Assembly: GCA_016463705.1 (NCBI GenBank)
Contig: JAEMQU010000005.1
Location: 26,530 to 90,529, forward strand
DNA: 64,000 nucleotides
Source of the DNA: Opitutales bacterium
GTDB taxonomy: Bacteria; Verrucomicrobiota; Verrucomicrobiia; Opitutales; UBA953
Direction of reading: 5' to 3'
The notes under the pieces were generated by a model that saw only the letters and a program-made list of their open reading frames with translations, was not told where the DNA came from and made no database searches. Of this stretch, positions 34,239 to 46,245 are shown piece after piece. How positions within the stretch are numbered: the first letter of the stretch is position 1; each line of letters begins with the position of its first letter. The position numbers were made by a program, and so were the translations under genes.

Positions 34239-36167
34239 TTATTTATAGGAACGGGTGGTTAATTGAACCTCTTCGTAGGTGAGAGGCTCGGTATGTCGCT
34301 TGGGCAAGTTGCCCTCGCCCTTGAATTCCCAAACCGCGGCGTGAGCAAAAGTATCATCATTACGTTTTGCTTCACCGGCCTCTTGGTACTCGGTTCTAAA
34401 GTGTCCGCCGCAAGACTCCTCACGCGTTAAGGCATCGAGGCACATCATAATTCCGAAATCAAGGAAGTCGGCCACGCGGCCAGCACGCTCGAGTTCAGGG
34501 GCTAATTGATTACCGGCCCCCACGACTTTAATGTTTTTCCAGAAGTCATCACGGAGTGCTTGGAGGTCACGAATCGCGCCTTCGAGTCCGGCTTTATCAC
34601 GAGTCATCCCACATTTTTCCCAGACGATTTTTCCTAATTCTTTGTGATAAGAACGGGCCGAGCGGTTTCCATTATTATTTAAAAACCAATGGGTGCGTTC
34701 TTCGACTTCTTTGACGACGGCTTTGAATTCGGGGCGATCTACAGAAGGACGGCCGCTTAAGCCAACGCCAGCGAGATAATCTGTGACCGTGTAGGGAAGA
34801 ACAAAGTAACCATCGGCCAAGCCTTGCATGAGGGCGGAGGCACCTAAGCGATTGGAACCATGATCAGAAAAATTAGCTTCACCGCCGACAAACAATCCAG
34901 GGATGTTGGACTGCAAATTATAGTCTACCCAAAGTCCGCCCATGGTGTAGTGCACCGCAGGGAAAATACGCATCGGCTGACGGTAGGCATTTTCACCGGT
35001 GATATTTTCATACATATCAAACAAGTTACCATAACGCTCACGAATCGCGGATTCACCAAGACGTTTAATCGCGGCAGAGAAATCGAGATATACACCAAGA
35101 CGTTTGCCGTCGACTACTTGACCGACGCCACGACCTTCATCGCAAACTTCTTTAGCCGCACGTGAAGAAATATCGCGCGGTGCCAAATTTCCATAACTCG
35201 GATATTTACGTTCGAGGAAATAGTCGCGGGCCTCTTCCGGGATTTCGGACGCCGGCTTAGCGCAATCAGCTGAATTTTTAGGTACCCAGACACGTCCATC
35301 ATTACGTAACGATTCAGACATCAATGTAAGTTTCGCCTGATCTTCACCGTGAACGGGAATACAGGTTGGGTGAATTTGCGAATAACAAGGATTCGCAAAA
35401 CCCGCACCGCGACGGTGCGCACGGAAGGTCGCCGTTACATTACAACCTTGAGCATTAGTGGAGAGATAAAAAACATTTCCGTATCCACCAGTACAAAGCA
35501 CGACAACGTCGGAGGCCCAGGCTTTGATTTCGCCAGTAACTAAGTCGCGCGTCACAATACCCTTCGCTTGACCTTCGACTAAAACTAAGTCGAGCATCTC
35601 GTGGCGGGTATACATTTTCACCGTACCCGCTCCAATTTGTCGGGAGAGCGCTGAATAAGCACCGAGCAATAATTGTTGGCCGGTTTGACCACGGGCATAG
35701 AACGTACGAGAAACTTGAGCACCACCGAAAGAGCGATTAGCTAATAAACCACCGTATTCACGGGCAAAAGGTACACCTTGAGCGACGCATTGATCGATGA
35801 TTGAAGTGGATACTTGGGCGAGGCGATAAACGTTCGCCTCACGAGCACGATAATCTCCACCTTTAATCGTATCTAAAAATAATCTGCGAACACTATCTCC
35901 ATCATTTTGATAGTTCTTAGCAGCATTGATTCCTCCTTGGGCCGCAATCGAGTGAGCGCGGCGAGGACTGTCTTGATAGCAGAAACAGGAAACCTCGTAA
36001 CCCATTTCGGCCAACGACGCCGCAGCGGCAGAACCTGCTAAACCCGAACCGACGACAATGATATGATACCTCCGACGATTAGTGGGAGTCACTAAGCGCA
36101 TTTTCGCTTTATGATTATTCCACTTATCGGCTAAGGGGCCGGCGGGAATTTTTGCATCAAGTTTCAT
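34239..36167 (-). CDS. sdhA: Succinate dehydrogenase/fumarate reductase flavoprotein subunit
   Basis: Catalytic subunit that oxidises succinate to fumarate with covalently bound FAD. 642 aa from ATG 36167 ([12 protein letters not shown]), five bases after the sdhC stop; the frame stays open to 36236 but that part overlaps sdhC. FAD-binding [18 protein letters not shown], the histidyl-FAD loop [16 protein letters not shown], and [20 protein letters not shown] with [14 protein letters not shown] are all intact. Middle gene of sdhCAB. Confidence 0.96.
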   Translation of the reverse strand: MKLDAKIPAGPLADKWNNHKAKMRLVTPTNRRRYHIIVVGSGLAGSAAAASLAEMGYEVSCFCYQDSPRRAHSIAAQGGINAAKNYQNDGDSVRRLFLDTIKGGDYRAREANVYRLAQVSTSIIDQCVAQGVPFAREYGGLLANRSFGGAQVSRTFYARGQTGQQLLLGAYSALSRQIGAGTVKMYTRHEMLDLVLVEGQAKGIVTRDLVTGEIKAWASDVVVLCTGGYGNVFYLSTNAQGCNVTATFRAHRRGAGFANPCYSQIHPTCIPVHGEDQAKLTLMSESLRNDGRVWVPKNSADCAKPASEIPEEARDYFLERKYPSYGNLAPRDISSRAAKEVCDEGRGVGQVVDGKRLGVYLDFSAAIKRLGESAIRERYGNLFDMYENITGENAYRQPMRIFPAVHYTMGGLWVDYNLQSNIPGLFVGGEANFSDHGSNRLGASALMQGLADGYFVLPYTVTDYLAGVGLSGRPSVDRPEFKAVVKEVEERTHWFLNNNGNRSARSYHKELGKIVWEKCGMTRDKAGLEGAIRDLQALRDDFWKNIKVVGAGNQLAPELERAGRVADFLDFGIMMCLDALTREESCGGHFRTEYQEAGEAKRNDDTFAHAAVWEFKGEGNLPKRHTEPLTYEEVQLTTRSYK

Positions 36168-36172
36168 GAACT

Positions 36173-36844
36173 TTATTTGAGTTGGCCGAGCAGAACGGCG
36201 AGAGGAATGGAGATGAAGCCCAGGGCGATAACCCATCCATAAGCGGTAGCGACAACATCTAAACGTCCACGCCAGCGCTGATTACGTAAGCCTAGAGTTT
36301 GAAAAACGCTGCTGATACCATGGCTTAAGTGCAGGCAGAGTAAAATCATACTCGCGATATAAAAGAGAGCGACGGCTGGCTGGGAAAAGCCTGCGATAAT
36401 CATTTTGTAAACATCCGCTCCAAATTCCTGTCCGCCCAACGCAATCTTTCGGAAAGTAAAATGTAGGAGGTGAAAAACGATGAAGGCTAAAATGATTACC
36501 CCCGAGTAGGGCATCGTGCGCGATGAGAGCGATGCCTGACGCGTCACTTCAACAGCAGGGCCACCCGCTCGAGCGATACGATTTTCAATCGTCAGCAAGA
36601 CGCCCGACCAGATATGTGCGATGACGCTGACAATTAAAACCGAGCGAGCGACCCAGAGTAATCCAGGATGAGCATGAAGCCATTCGGCGTACTCATTGAT
36701 GGCAGCAGCTCCTTTGAAAACCGTGAGATTGCCGATCATGTGTCCAAACACAAAGCCTGCGAGGACCAGACCCGAAAGGGCCATGATGATTTTTTTGCCA
36801 ATGGAGGCGGGCTGACAATTTTTATAACAGGAACTGGCAGACAT
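36173..36844 (-). CDS. sdhC: Succinate dehydrogenase cytochrome b558-type membrane subunit
   Basis: Single diheme membrane anchor of type B complex II, passing electrons to the quinone. 223 aa with five membrane helices; axial-type histidines are seen in [24 protein letters not shown] and LHLSHGIS. Starts [20 protein letters not shown]. First gene of sdhCAB. The 288-base divergent region to pyrG holds an inverted repeat (36910-36929) and the pyrG leader. Confidence 0.93.
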   Translation of the reverse strand: MSASSCYKNCQPASIGKKIIMALSGLVLAGFVFGHMIGNLTVFKGAAAINEYAEWLHAHPGLLWVARSVLIVSVIAHIWSGVLLTIENRIARAGGPAVEVTRQASLSSRTMPYSGVIILAFIVFHLLHFTFRKIALGGQEFGADVYKMIIAGFSQPAVALFYIASMILLCLHLSHGISSVFQTLGLRNQRWRGRLDVVATAYGWVIALGFISIPLAVLLGQLK

Positions 36845-36909
36845 AATAGTAAGGTTGAGGGCAAATGAACGATGCCAAGTGCAAATACCATCGTATCGAC
36901 CTGTAGCAT

Positions 36910-36929
36910 TAAGCCATCTATTTGGCTTA
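36910..36929. promoter_or_regulatory. Inverted repeat upstream of sdhC
   Basis: TAAGCCA-TCTATT-TGGCTTA, perfect 7-base arms, 66 bases upstream of the sdhC ATG and over 200 bases before pyrG. Candidate regulator site for sdhCAB. Confidence 0.35.
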
Positions 36930-37045
36930 TTTGCGGTGGGGTATTAGATTTTTCCTAGTTAACTGTAAAATTCGCTCATAAGGGGGAGGCCAATCCCGCC
37001 CATTTTCTGCTAAAAACCGCTTGCCTCCCTAAAAGTTGGCTATGA

Positions 37046-38734
<1,689 letters not shown>

Positions 38735-38794
38735 TTTAATTAATCTTAATCCTTTGGACTTGGAGTTAGGGGTCCTCTCGGGTTTGATAGTCCT

Positions 38795-39940
38795 GTGCGT
38801 ATTCTCGATCGCCACGTACTTGTTGAAACTGCGATTACCTCTATCGTAGCTACGGGCGCATTTGTTTTCGTCTTAGTGGGCGGAAATATTTTAAAAAAAG
38901 TGGTGGGTGCAGTGGCCTCAGGGCAGGTGAGCACTTGGCAAGGCGTCGAGTTGGTGGGCCTGTTATTTCCGGGGGTCATTCCTTATGCCTTACCGATGGG
39001 CGTGCTCACTGGATTCCTCATCGCGTTCGGACGCATGAGTTCGCAAAACGAAATCACCGCCATGAAAGCGGGGGGCATAAAATTGTTACGTATTGCTCGA
39101 CCCGCCCTCATTTTAGCCGCCAGTTTTGCCCTGCTCGCTGCTTGGCTTAATTTGGAAATAGCACCCCGGGCTAATACTGAATATAAACGTTTGCTCGTCG
39201 GATCAGCCCAAGAAAACCCTGCATCGATTATCACACCCGGCGAACTCAATCGTCAATTTAAGGGGCTGGTTATTCGTGCAGGCTCACGCGATGACGATGT
39301 TTTAAAAGATTTCTGGCTCTGGCGCGTAGATAATAACGGTAAATTAGTGCAATCCATTCAGGCCAAAGAGGCTCGCCTCGAACGTATCGACAAACCCGAT
39401 GGCTCTATTTTTCTCCGCGTGAGACTTAAAGAAGCGCGCATGGAAAGTCGGGTCGATGAAAAACTCAGCTTCGCGAAACCCTCTTCATTTGCCGCGGCCA
39501 CCGACTCAGTGATGGAATTTCCAGCAGATGCTATTTTTAAAGACAGAGAAATAGTTGAAAGAAAACTTCGTTGGTTAACTACAAGCGAATTACTCGACGC
39601 CATGGATAAAGGCTGGCAAGTGACGCCACAGTCTACTCCCGATGAAATTGCCCAAGGTAGGATGGAGGCGAGAAAACAACTTATGGCTCACCTCGCCTCT
39701 GCCTTCTCGATCTTCACCCTCGCTCTCTTAGCTATTCCCCTGGCAATGCGCGTGGGCCGCTCCGAAACCTTCATCAACGCCGCCATCGCCCTAGGGATTT
39801 GCCTAAGTTATTATGTTCTCAGTTCGGTCGCCATGTGGGTAAAATCACCCGCCCTTCGTCCCGACCTCTTAGTCTGGGTACCTAATCTAATCGTTTTATT
39901 CTTCGCCATTCGCCTCATCAAACGAAGCGAACAGTTCTGA
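38795..39940 (+). CDS. LptF/LptG (YjgP/YjgQ) family permease
   Basis: Inner-membrane component that, with LptB, extracts lipopolysaccharide for transport to the outer membrane. 381 aa, GTG start. Three N-terminal membrane helices (residues 10-120; includes YALPMGVLTGFLIAFGRMSSQNEITAMKA, of which the SQNEI-like region is typical), a periplasmic jellyroll-like domain (about 130-270) and three C-terminal helices. Whether it is LptF or LptG cannot be settled; a second copy is expected elsewhere. Supports a Gram-negative-type envelope. Convergent with ctaG, abutting it. Confidence 0.9.
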   Translation: MRILDRHVLVETAITSIVATGAFVFVLVGGNILKKVVGAVASGQVSTWQGVELVGLLFPGVIPYALPMGVLTGFLIAFGRMSSQNEITAMKAGGIKLLRIARPALILAASFALLAAWLNLEIAPRANTEYKRLLVGSAQENPASIITPGELNRQFKGLVIRAGSRDDDVLKDFWLWRVDNNGKLVQSIQAKEARLERIDKPDGSIFLRVRLKEARMESRVDEKLSFAKPSSFAAATDSVMEFPADAIFKDREIVERKLRWLTTSELLDAMDKGWQVTPQSTPDEIAQGRMEARKQLMAHLASAFSIFTLALLAIPLAMRVGRSETFINAAIALGICLSYYVLSSVAMWVKSPALRPDLLVWVPNLIVLFFAIRLIKRSEQF

Positions 39941-40720
39941 TTAACGATCGCGCTGGTACCAGGCGTAAAAGGCTACACCCATGTTGGTGAGGGCGAAGAT
40001 TTCATTAAAGGCCTTCATGATGACGGCGCCCATAATCATATCCTGACTCGCACTCAGCCAACAAATGCGTGGAGCTAATAAATAGGTTTCGTAAATGGGG
40101 TGCTCGGCAAAAATGAGCGCGGCCCAAATAGGCAAGTCGGCAATCATCAGTGCAAACGAATAGAACATCGCCCCGCCGCCGCCGAGGTGCGGTAAAACTT
40201 TGGAGCGAGATACCAGAGGCCAAACCATGATTAAGGCCGGCAGGAACATCATCCAATGTTCCACGATATGAAGAGTCCGATTACTTAAGGCGGCCTCATA
40301 CAACTCGGGAAAATGCCAAAAAGAAAAACTAATGTTGAAAAGAATTCCCGCCACCAGTGGATGTACTAAAAATCTTAGGACTTTCTGCAGTTTAGGATTT
40401 TTTAGTAAAAAGGGATCGGTGATTTCGGGAGGTAGACCTAAAACTATCAGCGGAGCTGATATATAAATAAGCAGCATGTGCTGCAACATGTGGGCGGAAA
40501 ATAAAAAGCTCTCACCGATTTGATCAAGCGGAGAACCCACGGCAATGTAGGCAAAGAAGACGCCCAAGTAAAAACAGGTACTACTTTTAGCCGGATATCG
40601 GGTGAGCTGCGGTGCAAAACTCTCCCGATACGGTCCTGTGATTAAGGCATAACCCCAAACAACACCGACAATTAAGAGCAGTAAGAGCGGCTCAGTATGC
40701 CAGTGGAGAGGAATATTCAT
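39941..40720 (-). CDS. ctaG: Cytochrome c oxidase assembly protein CtaG (caa3 type)
   Basis: 259 aa integral membrane protein with about seven helices, of the Bacillus CtaG/caa3_CtaG family, needed for active caa3 oxidase (copper-related assembly). Conserved segments: AVGSPLDQIGESFLFSAHMLQHMLL, PLIVLGLP, HFPELYEAAL and HIVEHWMMF. The histidines in SAHMLQHM and VEHWM are candidate metal ligands. Last gene of the ctaCDEFG operon, 48 bases behind ctaF. Confidence 0.9.
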   Translation of the reverse strand: MNIPLHWHTEPLLLLLIVGVVWGYALITGPYRESFAPQLTRYPAKSSTCFYLGVFFAYIAVGSPLDQIGESFLFSAHMLQHMLLIYISAPLIVLGLPPEITDPFLLKNPKLQKVLRFLVHPLVAGILFNISFSFWHFPELYEAALSNRTLHIVEHWMMFLPALIMVWPLVSRSKVLPHLGGGGAMFYSFALMIADLPIWAALIFAEHPIYETYLLAPRICWLSASQDMIMGAVIMKAFNEIFALTNMGVAFYAWYQRDR

Positions 40721-40768
40721 TAGAGGATTTTAACAACGTCCCGCCCTACTTATCGCTCAGTGGAGCGA

Positions 40769-41101
40769 TTAACTAAACCACTTGGTGTCAATCCGATCGA
40801 CGGCGAACAGAGATAACAAAGCAGTAAAAGTAGCAAAGGCGAGACCCATACCAGCGATGAAAATCCAAAAGAGTAAGCGGTGGTCGTAAATCAAATGCAT
40901 GAACCAAAGAATGACGGCGAAGAATTTGATCGCAGAGAGTACACAAAGCACCGTCAGAATAATCGACAAGGAAACCGGTAAGAAAATGAGGACAATTTCC
41001 ACACCCGTAATCGCCGCTAACCAAAGTGCGAGCGTGATGAAGTGGTGGTAACGACGAATCTCTTCGGTGACTAAATTATGATCGGTAGCAGCGTGTGACA
41101 T
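40769..41101 (-). CDS. ctaF: Cytochrome c oxidase subunit IV (caa3 type)
   Basis: 110 aa small subunit with three hydrophobic helices (about residues 22-43, 48-70, 78-100). The FFAVILWFMHLIYDHRLL stretch is typical of prokaryotic cytochrome c oxidase subunit IV. Sits between ctaE (10 bases) and ctaG as in Bacillus. Role: accessory membrane subunit stabilising the oxidase. Confidence 0.85.
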   Translation of the reverse strand: MSHAATDHNLVTEEIRRYHHFITLALWLAAITGVEIVLIFLPVSLSIILTVLCVLSAIKFFAVILWFMHLIYDHRLLFWIFIAGMGLAFATFTALLSLFAVDRIDTKWFS

Positions 41102-41111
41102 AGAGACAAAA

Positions 41112-41777
41112 TTATTTAGTTAAAGGAAGTCCCGTACCCCAGAAGCCGGTTGGCCCGAGATATTCAACGAGGTAAACAGCGGTAAAGATGATAATCCAAA
41201 CGATGTCCACGAAGTGCCAGTAAAGTCCGGCGACTTCCACATCAAGCGCACCCATATGGCCAACCAGTTTTCCGGTAAAGCTGTAGAAGTAGAGAAGGAT
41301 TAACCACAAAATCCCAATCGCCACGTGCGTGCCGTGCGTGCCGGTGAGAACGTAGAAGGTCGAACCAAAGACACTGTTCTGAATCGTGAGACCTTGGTGG
41401 AGGAAGTGAGTGAATTCGTAGACCTGACAGCCCAAGAAAATTAACCCGAAGAAAATCACGCCGAGAACATTACGGCGGAAGGATTTAATCTGCCCCTTGT
41501 GCATCGCCGAAACTGCTAAGGCCATCAAGAATGAGGACATTAACAGGATGAACGTCGAGAAGGAGGTTAACTCGATATTGAACAGATTTTGGATGAAACG
41601 TTGATGACCCTCGGCGTCCGTAAAACCCGTTGGATAGAGTTTACGATAAAGCAGGTGCGTCGAAATGAGTGTTCCGAAGAACATGCAATCCGAAGCCAAG
41701 AAGAGCCACATAATGAGCTTCTTGTGGTCGATCCCCGTGGAAGTGGGGGCGTGCGAAGATTCAGCTACTTGAGACAT
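41112..41777 (-). CDS. ctaE: Cytochrome c oxidase subunit III
   Basis: 221 aa, five membrane helices, lacking the first two of the long mitochondrial form, as in other caa3 oxidases. Typical motifs: KLIMWLFLASDCMFFGTLI, VYEFTHFLHQGL, FYVLTGTHGTHVAIGILWL and YWHFVDIVWIIIF. Follows ctaD with an 11-base gap. Confidence 0.94.
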   Translation of the reverse strand: MSQVAESSHAPTSTGIDHKKLIMWLFLASDCMFFGTLISTHLLYRKLYPTGFTDAEGHQRFIQNLFNIELTSFSTFILLMSSFLMALAVSAMHKGQIKSFRRNVLGVIFFGLIFLGCQVYEFTHFLHQGLTIQNSVFGSTFYVLTGTHGTHVAIGILWLILLYFYSFTGKLVGHMGALDVEVAGLYWHFVDIVWIIIFTAVYLVEYLGPTGFWGTGLPLTK

Positions 41778-41788
41778 GTTAATTTAAA

Positions 41789-43828
41789 TTAGTAAGATGA
41801 AGTGTTGGCCGTAACAGGAGCTGGCGATGACGACGTAGGAGTCTTGAGCATATAGCCACCTGGACCTTCGAGAGCCCAGAGCAAGATACCTAAGAACATC
41901 ACACTGAGACCAGAAATCACCACCCAGCCCGCATGAGGAACGCCCATCGCGATGAGTGGCATGCCGATACCAATCATCAAGAAACCAAAACCTGCCACGA
42001 GGGGCATCCAAGATTGGGAAGGCATGTGGATACCCGCTTCACCGCCATCGTTTTCATATCCAATTTTCTTTTCGCCGTACTTGTCTTCGTTGTAAGCATC
42101 GCGAGTGGCGATAATCGGACTACGGGCGAAATTATATTCAGGGACAGGTGAAGGGAGTGACCATTCGAGGGTGCGTCCGTCCCAAGGATCGGGAGAACAT
42201 TTTTTACCCTTAAAGGCCGTCCATACTAAGTTAGCGAAAGCTAAGAAAATTCCGATGCCCAAAATAAAGGCGCCAATCGTCGCTACATAATTCCAGGTCT
42301 CCCAACCGTTACCCTCATGGTAGGTGTGAGTACGACGCGGTTGACCCGCTAGACCCAAGTAGTGCATCGGACCGAACGCTAAATTGAATCCGAGAATAAC
42401 CAGACCTGATGCAATGTAAGCAATAGGCGCGTTGGGCATGCGTCCGAAGATTTTTGGGAACCAGAAATAAAGTCCGGACATTAATCCGAGAAGAACGCCA
42501 CCGAGTAAAACGTAGTGGAAGTGGGCAATCACGAAATAGCTGTCTTGTTGTTGCGCATCGGCTGGAGCCGCTGAGTGCATCACGCCGGAAAATCCGCCGC
42601 ACATGAACATCCAGATAAATCCTAACGAGAGTACCATCGGAGGAGTGAAGCGAATGCGACCACCCCACAGTGTGCCCAACCAGTTAAAGATTTTAACGCC
42701 GGTGGGAACGGCAATCGCCATGGTTAATAAAGCGAAGGCAGCCGTAGGTACCGCACCCAGACCGGTCGTAAACATGTGGTGACTCCAAACGGCGAAGCCG
42801 AGGAAACCAATGACCGCACCGGAGAAAACAATGATTGGATAACCGAAGAGCGATTTACCCGAGAAGGTGGGGAGCACTTCGGAAACAATTCCCATCGCAG
42901 GTAGTACTAAAATATAAACTTCGGGGTGGCCGAAAATCCAGAACAAGTGTTGCCAGAGAATAGGCTGACCACCGGCGGAAGGATTAAAGAAGTTCGCCCC
43001 GAACTGACGATCGAACATCAATTCAATCAGCGCGACGGTGATTGCTGGGAAAGCTAAGATAATTAAAATCGAGGTGACTAAAGTCATCCAAGTGAACACC
43101 GGGAGACGCATCATCGTCATACCCTTCGCACGCATGTTGATGATCGTACAAATAAAGTTAAACGAAGCAGCCAAGGAGGCGACGCCGAGAATTTGGAGGC
43201 CAATAATCCAGAAGTCCGTACCCACGCCGGTGAAACGTGGAGCTTGTAATGCGGCATTAGCCTGACCAAATGTGCCCGAGAGAGGAGCGTAGCTAAACCA
43301 ACCATTCGCGGGAGCGAAGTCGGTATAAACTAAACTCTTATACCAATCGAAATTATTGAACCAACCAGAGAGGTGGCCAAACTCAAATAACCAGCTGCTG
43401 TTTAAAACGAGAGCACCCGCCACGAATGTCCAAAGCGAGAATGCATTGAGTCGAGGGAAGGCGACGTCACGTGCGCCAATCTGCAGAGGCACCAAGAAAT
43501 TAAAGAAGGCTGCCGACAAGGGCATGACGCCTAAGAAAATCATGGTGGTACCGTGCATCGTGAAGAGCTGATTATACATCCGAGCGGTGACGAAATCATT
43601 ATCGGGACGAGCTAACTGTGTACGAATAGCCAACGCTTCAACGCCACCGACCAAGAAGAACAACATGGCGAAGGCGCCATACATAATACCAATTTTTTTG
43701 TGGTCGACCGTGGTGAGCCAATCGGCCCAGCCCGTTGAACGATCAGGGCGGATTAAGCCGAGATCGCTGCGTTCAGGAGCGAGTTCCAATTTCGAGGCTA
43801 CGGGAGCGTGATGGGTGTCGTGTGACAT
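41789..43828 (-). CDS. ctaD: Cytochrome c oxidase subunit I with C-terminal extension
   Basis: Catalytic heme a/a3-CuB subunit that reduces O2 and pumps protons. 679 aa. Twelve core helices with heme and CuB ligands in TMHGTTMIF, LFWIFGHPEVYILVLP, SHHMFTTG and HFHYVLLGG. The Glu of the D-channel is not in the mitochondrial arrangement at GHPEVY, which is normal for this type. The last about 100 residues add two membrane helices after HMPSQSWMPLVAGFGFL, resembling a fused subunit IV hairpin, although a separate subunit IV gene exists downstream. Second gene of ctaCDEFG. Confidence 0.95.
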   Translation of the reverse strand: MSHDTHHAPVASKLELAPERSDLGLIRPDRSTGWADWLTTVDHKKIGIMYGAFAMLFFLVGGVEALAIRTQLARPDNDFVTARMYNQLFTMHGTTMIFLGVMPLSAAFFNFLVPLQIGARDVAFPRLNAFSLWTFVAGALVLNSSWLFEFGHLSGWFNNFDWYKSLVYTDFAPANGWFSYAPLSGTFGQANAALQAPRFTGVGTDFWIIGLQILGVASLAASFNFICTIINMRAKGMTMMRLPVFTWMTLVTSILIILAFPAITVALIELMFDRQFGANFFNPSAGGQPILWQHLFWIFGHPEVYILVLPAMGIVSEVLPTFSGKSLFGYPIIVFSGAVIGFLGFAVWSHHMFTTGLGAVPTAAFALLTMAIAVPTGVKIFNWLGTLWGGRIRFTPPMVLSLGFIWMFMCGGFSGVMHSAAPADAQQQDSYFVIAHFHYVLLGGVLLGLMSGLYFWFPKIFGRMPNAPIAYIASGLVILGFNLAFGPMHYLGLAGQPRRTHTYHEGNGWETWNYVATIGAFILGIGIFLAFANLVWTAFKGKKCSPDPWDGRTLEWSLPSPVPEYNFARSPIIATRDAYNEDKYGEKKIGYENDGGEAGIHMPSQSWMPLVAGFGFLMIGIGMPLIAMGVPHAGWVVISGLSVMFLGILLWALEGPGGYMLKTPTSSSPAPVTANTSSY

Positions 43829-43838
43829 TGGATTTAAA

Positions 43839-45122
43839 TTATTTTAGAGTTAAAAGGTATTCCGCCAAACAATCTAATTCTTCAGCAGTAAATTTTTGTT
43901 GGCTTTCATTGAGGCCCACCACGTTGAACATTTTATAGTAGTGCATGCGGTTGCCAGGTTTGACGTCTTTCGAGGGTTTGCCGTCGATGCCGTGCGAAGT
44001 ACCCGAGGAACCAATCCATTTAATTAAATTGGCCTTCAGCACTGCGGGATCAACGGGCATCGTTGATTCGGTATTCTTCGTTTGGGTTTCTAAAATTAGC
44101 TGAGCTTTGCGCTCGCGATTATCCATCCAAGCACCTGCAAGTGAGCGACGAGAGGCGATGTGGGTTAAGTCGGGACCAAAATTACCCGCCCCGAAATGTC
44201 CGGAAATATTGTGGCACATCGCACAAGTCTTGGCGGCGAATAAAGCTTTTCCTTTTTCAGCTTTAGAATTCGGCTCAACCGGAGCCGCTTCTTTCTTTTG
44301 TTCCTTCACCCATTTGGCAAATTCTTCGGGCTCGACCACGTTACAACGGAAAAGCATGTAAGCATGAGAATCGCCACAGAACTCAGCGCACTGTCCGTAG
44401 TAGTGACCCGCTTGATCACCTTGAATCCACATCTTGTTTTTACGTCCCGGCATTAAGTCCACTTTGCCAGCAATCTTGGGTAACCAGAAGGAGTGAATCA
44501 CATCTTCGGAACGTAAATTTAAACGCACGGCTTTACCGCGCGGAATAACAATTTCATTAGGTACAGTATGTTTAGCGTCCGAAGTTAATCCCAGTTGGGG
44601 ATATTCAAAACGGAACCACCACTGCTTACCAATGACGTCAATTTCTAAAACATCGCCCGCGAGTTCTTTCGAATAATTTTCTTTTCCGTTTTCGTCGAGC
44701 TGCGGATACCAAGCAGAAAGTTTTGAAGTAGGAATCGCTTCCGCAGGAACATCATCCGTGTACCAAATTGCATTAAGGGTGGGAATCGCGATGAAAACCA
44801 GAGCCCCAATCGATGCGGTAATTAAACCGATTTCGATTAAAGGATTGCCGTGACCTTTTTCTGCCTTGGGACGTGCGTCTTGACCAGGACGAGCCCGAAA
44901 TTTAATTACGGCGTAGACTAACAATCCACCGACGAGCGCAAAGAGAATGACCACCAACCAAACGGTGTCCATAAACACATCGAACTGCATCTGGGCGACT
45001 GGACCCTTGGGATCCAAGGTCGACCGACGAACATTTAAGTCGTCGCGCGAACAGGCGCTGACCAAAATTCCAAAAATGGAAATGGTGAAAAGGTGGACCT
45101 TGTTAAAAATGCGTGAAAACAT
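43839..45122 (-). CDS. ctaC: Cytochrome c oxidase subunit II with fused cytochrome c (caa3)
   Basis: 427 aa lipoprotein-type precursor (lipobox LVSAC, Cys24). Two membrane helices, then the periplasmic CuA domain with IHSFWLP and the CuA ligand loop CAEFCGDSHAYM, then a C-terminal cytochrome c domain with heme motif CAMCH and a distal Met region (ESTMPVDP). The fused cytochrome makes this a caa3 oxidase that can accept electrons without a separate soluble cytochrome c. First gene of ctaCDEFG; no ctaA/ctaB heme genes are in the window. Confidence 0.95.
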   Translation of the reverse strand: MFSRIFNKVHLFTISIFGILVSACSRDDLNVRRSTLDPKGPVAQMQFDVFMDTVWLVVILFALVGGLLVYAVIKFRARPGQDARPKAEKGHGNPLIEIGLITASIGALVFIAIPTLNAIWYTDDVPAEAIPTSKLSAWYPQLDENGKENYSKELAGDVLEIDVIGKQWWFRFEYPQLGLTSDAKHTVPNEIVIPRGKAVRLNLRSEDVIHSFWLPKIAGKVDLMPGRKNKMWIQGDQAGHYYGQCAEFCGDSHAYMLFRCNVVEPEEFAKWVKEQKKEAAPVEPNSKAEKGKALFAAKTCAMCHNISGHFGAGNFGPDLTHIASRRSLAGAWMDNRERKAQLILETQTKNTESTMPVDPAVLKANLIKWIGSSGTSHGIDGKPSKDVKPGNRMHYYKMFNVVGLNESQQKFTAEELDCLAEYLLTLK

Positions 45123-45241
45123 TGGAATACTTATTTCGGACTATCCAAAAGTTCATAATAAATGGCTAATTTGCAAGCACCGCCCCACTGTCTGATTTTC
45201 TAAACCACAGGCCGGGCTCAAATAGTCACTTCTAATACCTA

Positions 45242-45268
45242 CTAAGTTATTGATTATAAAATACTTAG
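45242..45268. repeat. Short inverted repeat in the ctaC/folP divergent region
   Basis: CTAAGT (45242-45247) and ACTTAG (45263-45268) with a 15-base AT-rich interior, in the middle of a 254-base region serving ctaC (minus) and folP (plus). Possibly an operator; weak. A TTGCGA box (45341-45346) before folP is the only other promoter-like element seen. Confidence 0.25.
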
Positions 45269-45376
45269 GAATATTTCTATCAAATCATCTACACTAATAG
45301 AGCAAGGCCCATCGGCTACTACCCGGTAATTTATTGTGGGTTGCGACTTAGGTTTAGGAGTTTACCCCCTTAAGCC

Positions 45377-46234
45377 ATGTCTTGGAAGAGTCCACATGGC
45401 ACCCCCCTGCCCGACTGGCGGCAACGCACCTTAATGATGGGTATTATAAATATCACCCCTGATTCTTTTTCGGACGGGGGCGAGGTGACCGACATTCCAA
45501 CGGCTATCAACAAAGCTCAAAGTCTGATCGATCAAGGGGCCGACATTCTCGATCTCGGGGCCGAGTCAACCCGACCGGGCTCTAGTACTATTTCAGAAGA
45601 AATTGAACTCGCTCGCTTACTACCCATCATCGTAGCACTCCGGAAAAAATTTCCGCAGATGCCCCTTTCAGTCGATACGTATAAATCTGCTGTCGCCAAA
45701 GTGGCGATCGAGAGCGGTGCAGATATTATCAATGATGTCGAAGGTGCACGCTGGGAAGTGGCCAGAAATTCTTCCGCGATGGCCCAAGTTGCCGCGCAGT
45801 TAAACTGTCCTCTCATTTTAATGCATCGCAGAAAAGATGCTAATTATAAGGACTTTTGGCCTGAAATACTCGGTGACTTAAAATTATCTATTCACTTTTG
45901 TTTAGAGGCGGGAGTCGCCCCCGAACAACTTTGGTTAGATCCGGGATTTGGCTTTGGCAAAACTCCTCAGCAAAATCTCATGCTCGTGCGAAACTTAGAA
46001 AAAGTGGCGGCACTCGGATTTCCCGTCATGCTCGGGGCGAGTCGTAAATCGACTCTGGGTTTAGTGCTGAACGAAAAAAATTCGTTGCATCGCGAAGAAG
46101 GAAATGAAGTGACGGCGACTTGGGGCATCGCTCAAGGCTGCCACATGATCCGCGCCCACGACTTTTCCCGGTTAAGAAAAGTCATCCAGATGGCCGACGC
46201 TTTGCGCCGGGGCCAAACTTGGTCTGAATTCTGA
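45377..46234 (+). CDS. folP: Dihydropteroate synthase
   Basis: Joins p-aminobenzoate and hydroxymethyl-dihydropterin pyrophosphate in folate synthesis; sulfonamide target. 285 aa TIM barrel. Signatures MMGIINITPDSFSDGG (residues 20-35) and DILDLGAESTRPGS, LSVDTYKSAVA, INDVEGAR and DPGFGFGKTPQQNL are intact. No Shine-Dalgarno sequence before the ATG. tRNA-Thr follows on the other strand. Confidence 0.96.
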   Translation: MSWKSPHGTPLPDWRQRTLMMGIINITPDSFSDGGEVTDIPTAINKAQSLIDQGADILDLGAESTRPGSSTISEEIELARLLPIIVALRKKFPQMPLSVDTYKSAVAKVAIESGADIINDVEGARWEVARNSSAMAQVAAQLNCPLILMHRRKDANYKDFWPEILGDLKLSIHFCLEAGVAPEQLWLDPGFGFGKTPQQNLMLVRNLEKVAALGFPVMLGASRKSTLGLVLNEKNSLHREEGNEVTATWGIAQGCHMIRAHDFSRLRKVIQMADALRRGQTWSEF

Positions 46235-46245
46235 TTTTTAAAAAG

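Noticed and set aside
39941-45122. Quinol oxidase instead of cytochrome c oxidase
   Set aside because: Subunit II keeps the CuA loop and carries a fused cytochrome c domain, which quinol oxidases lack.
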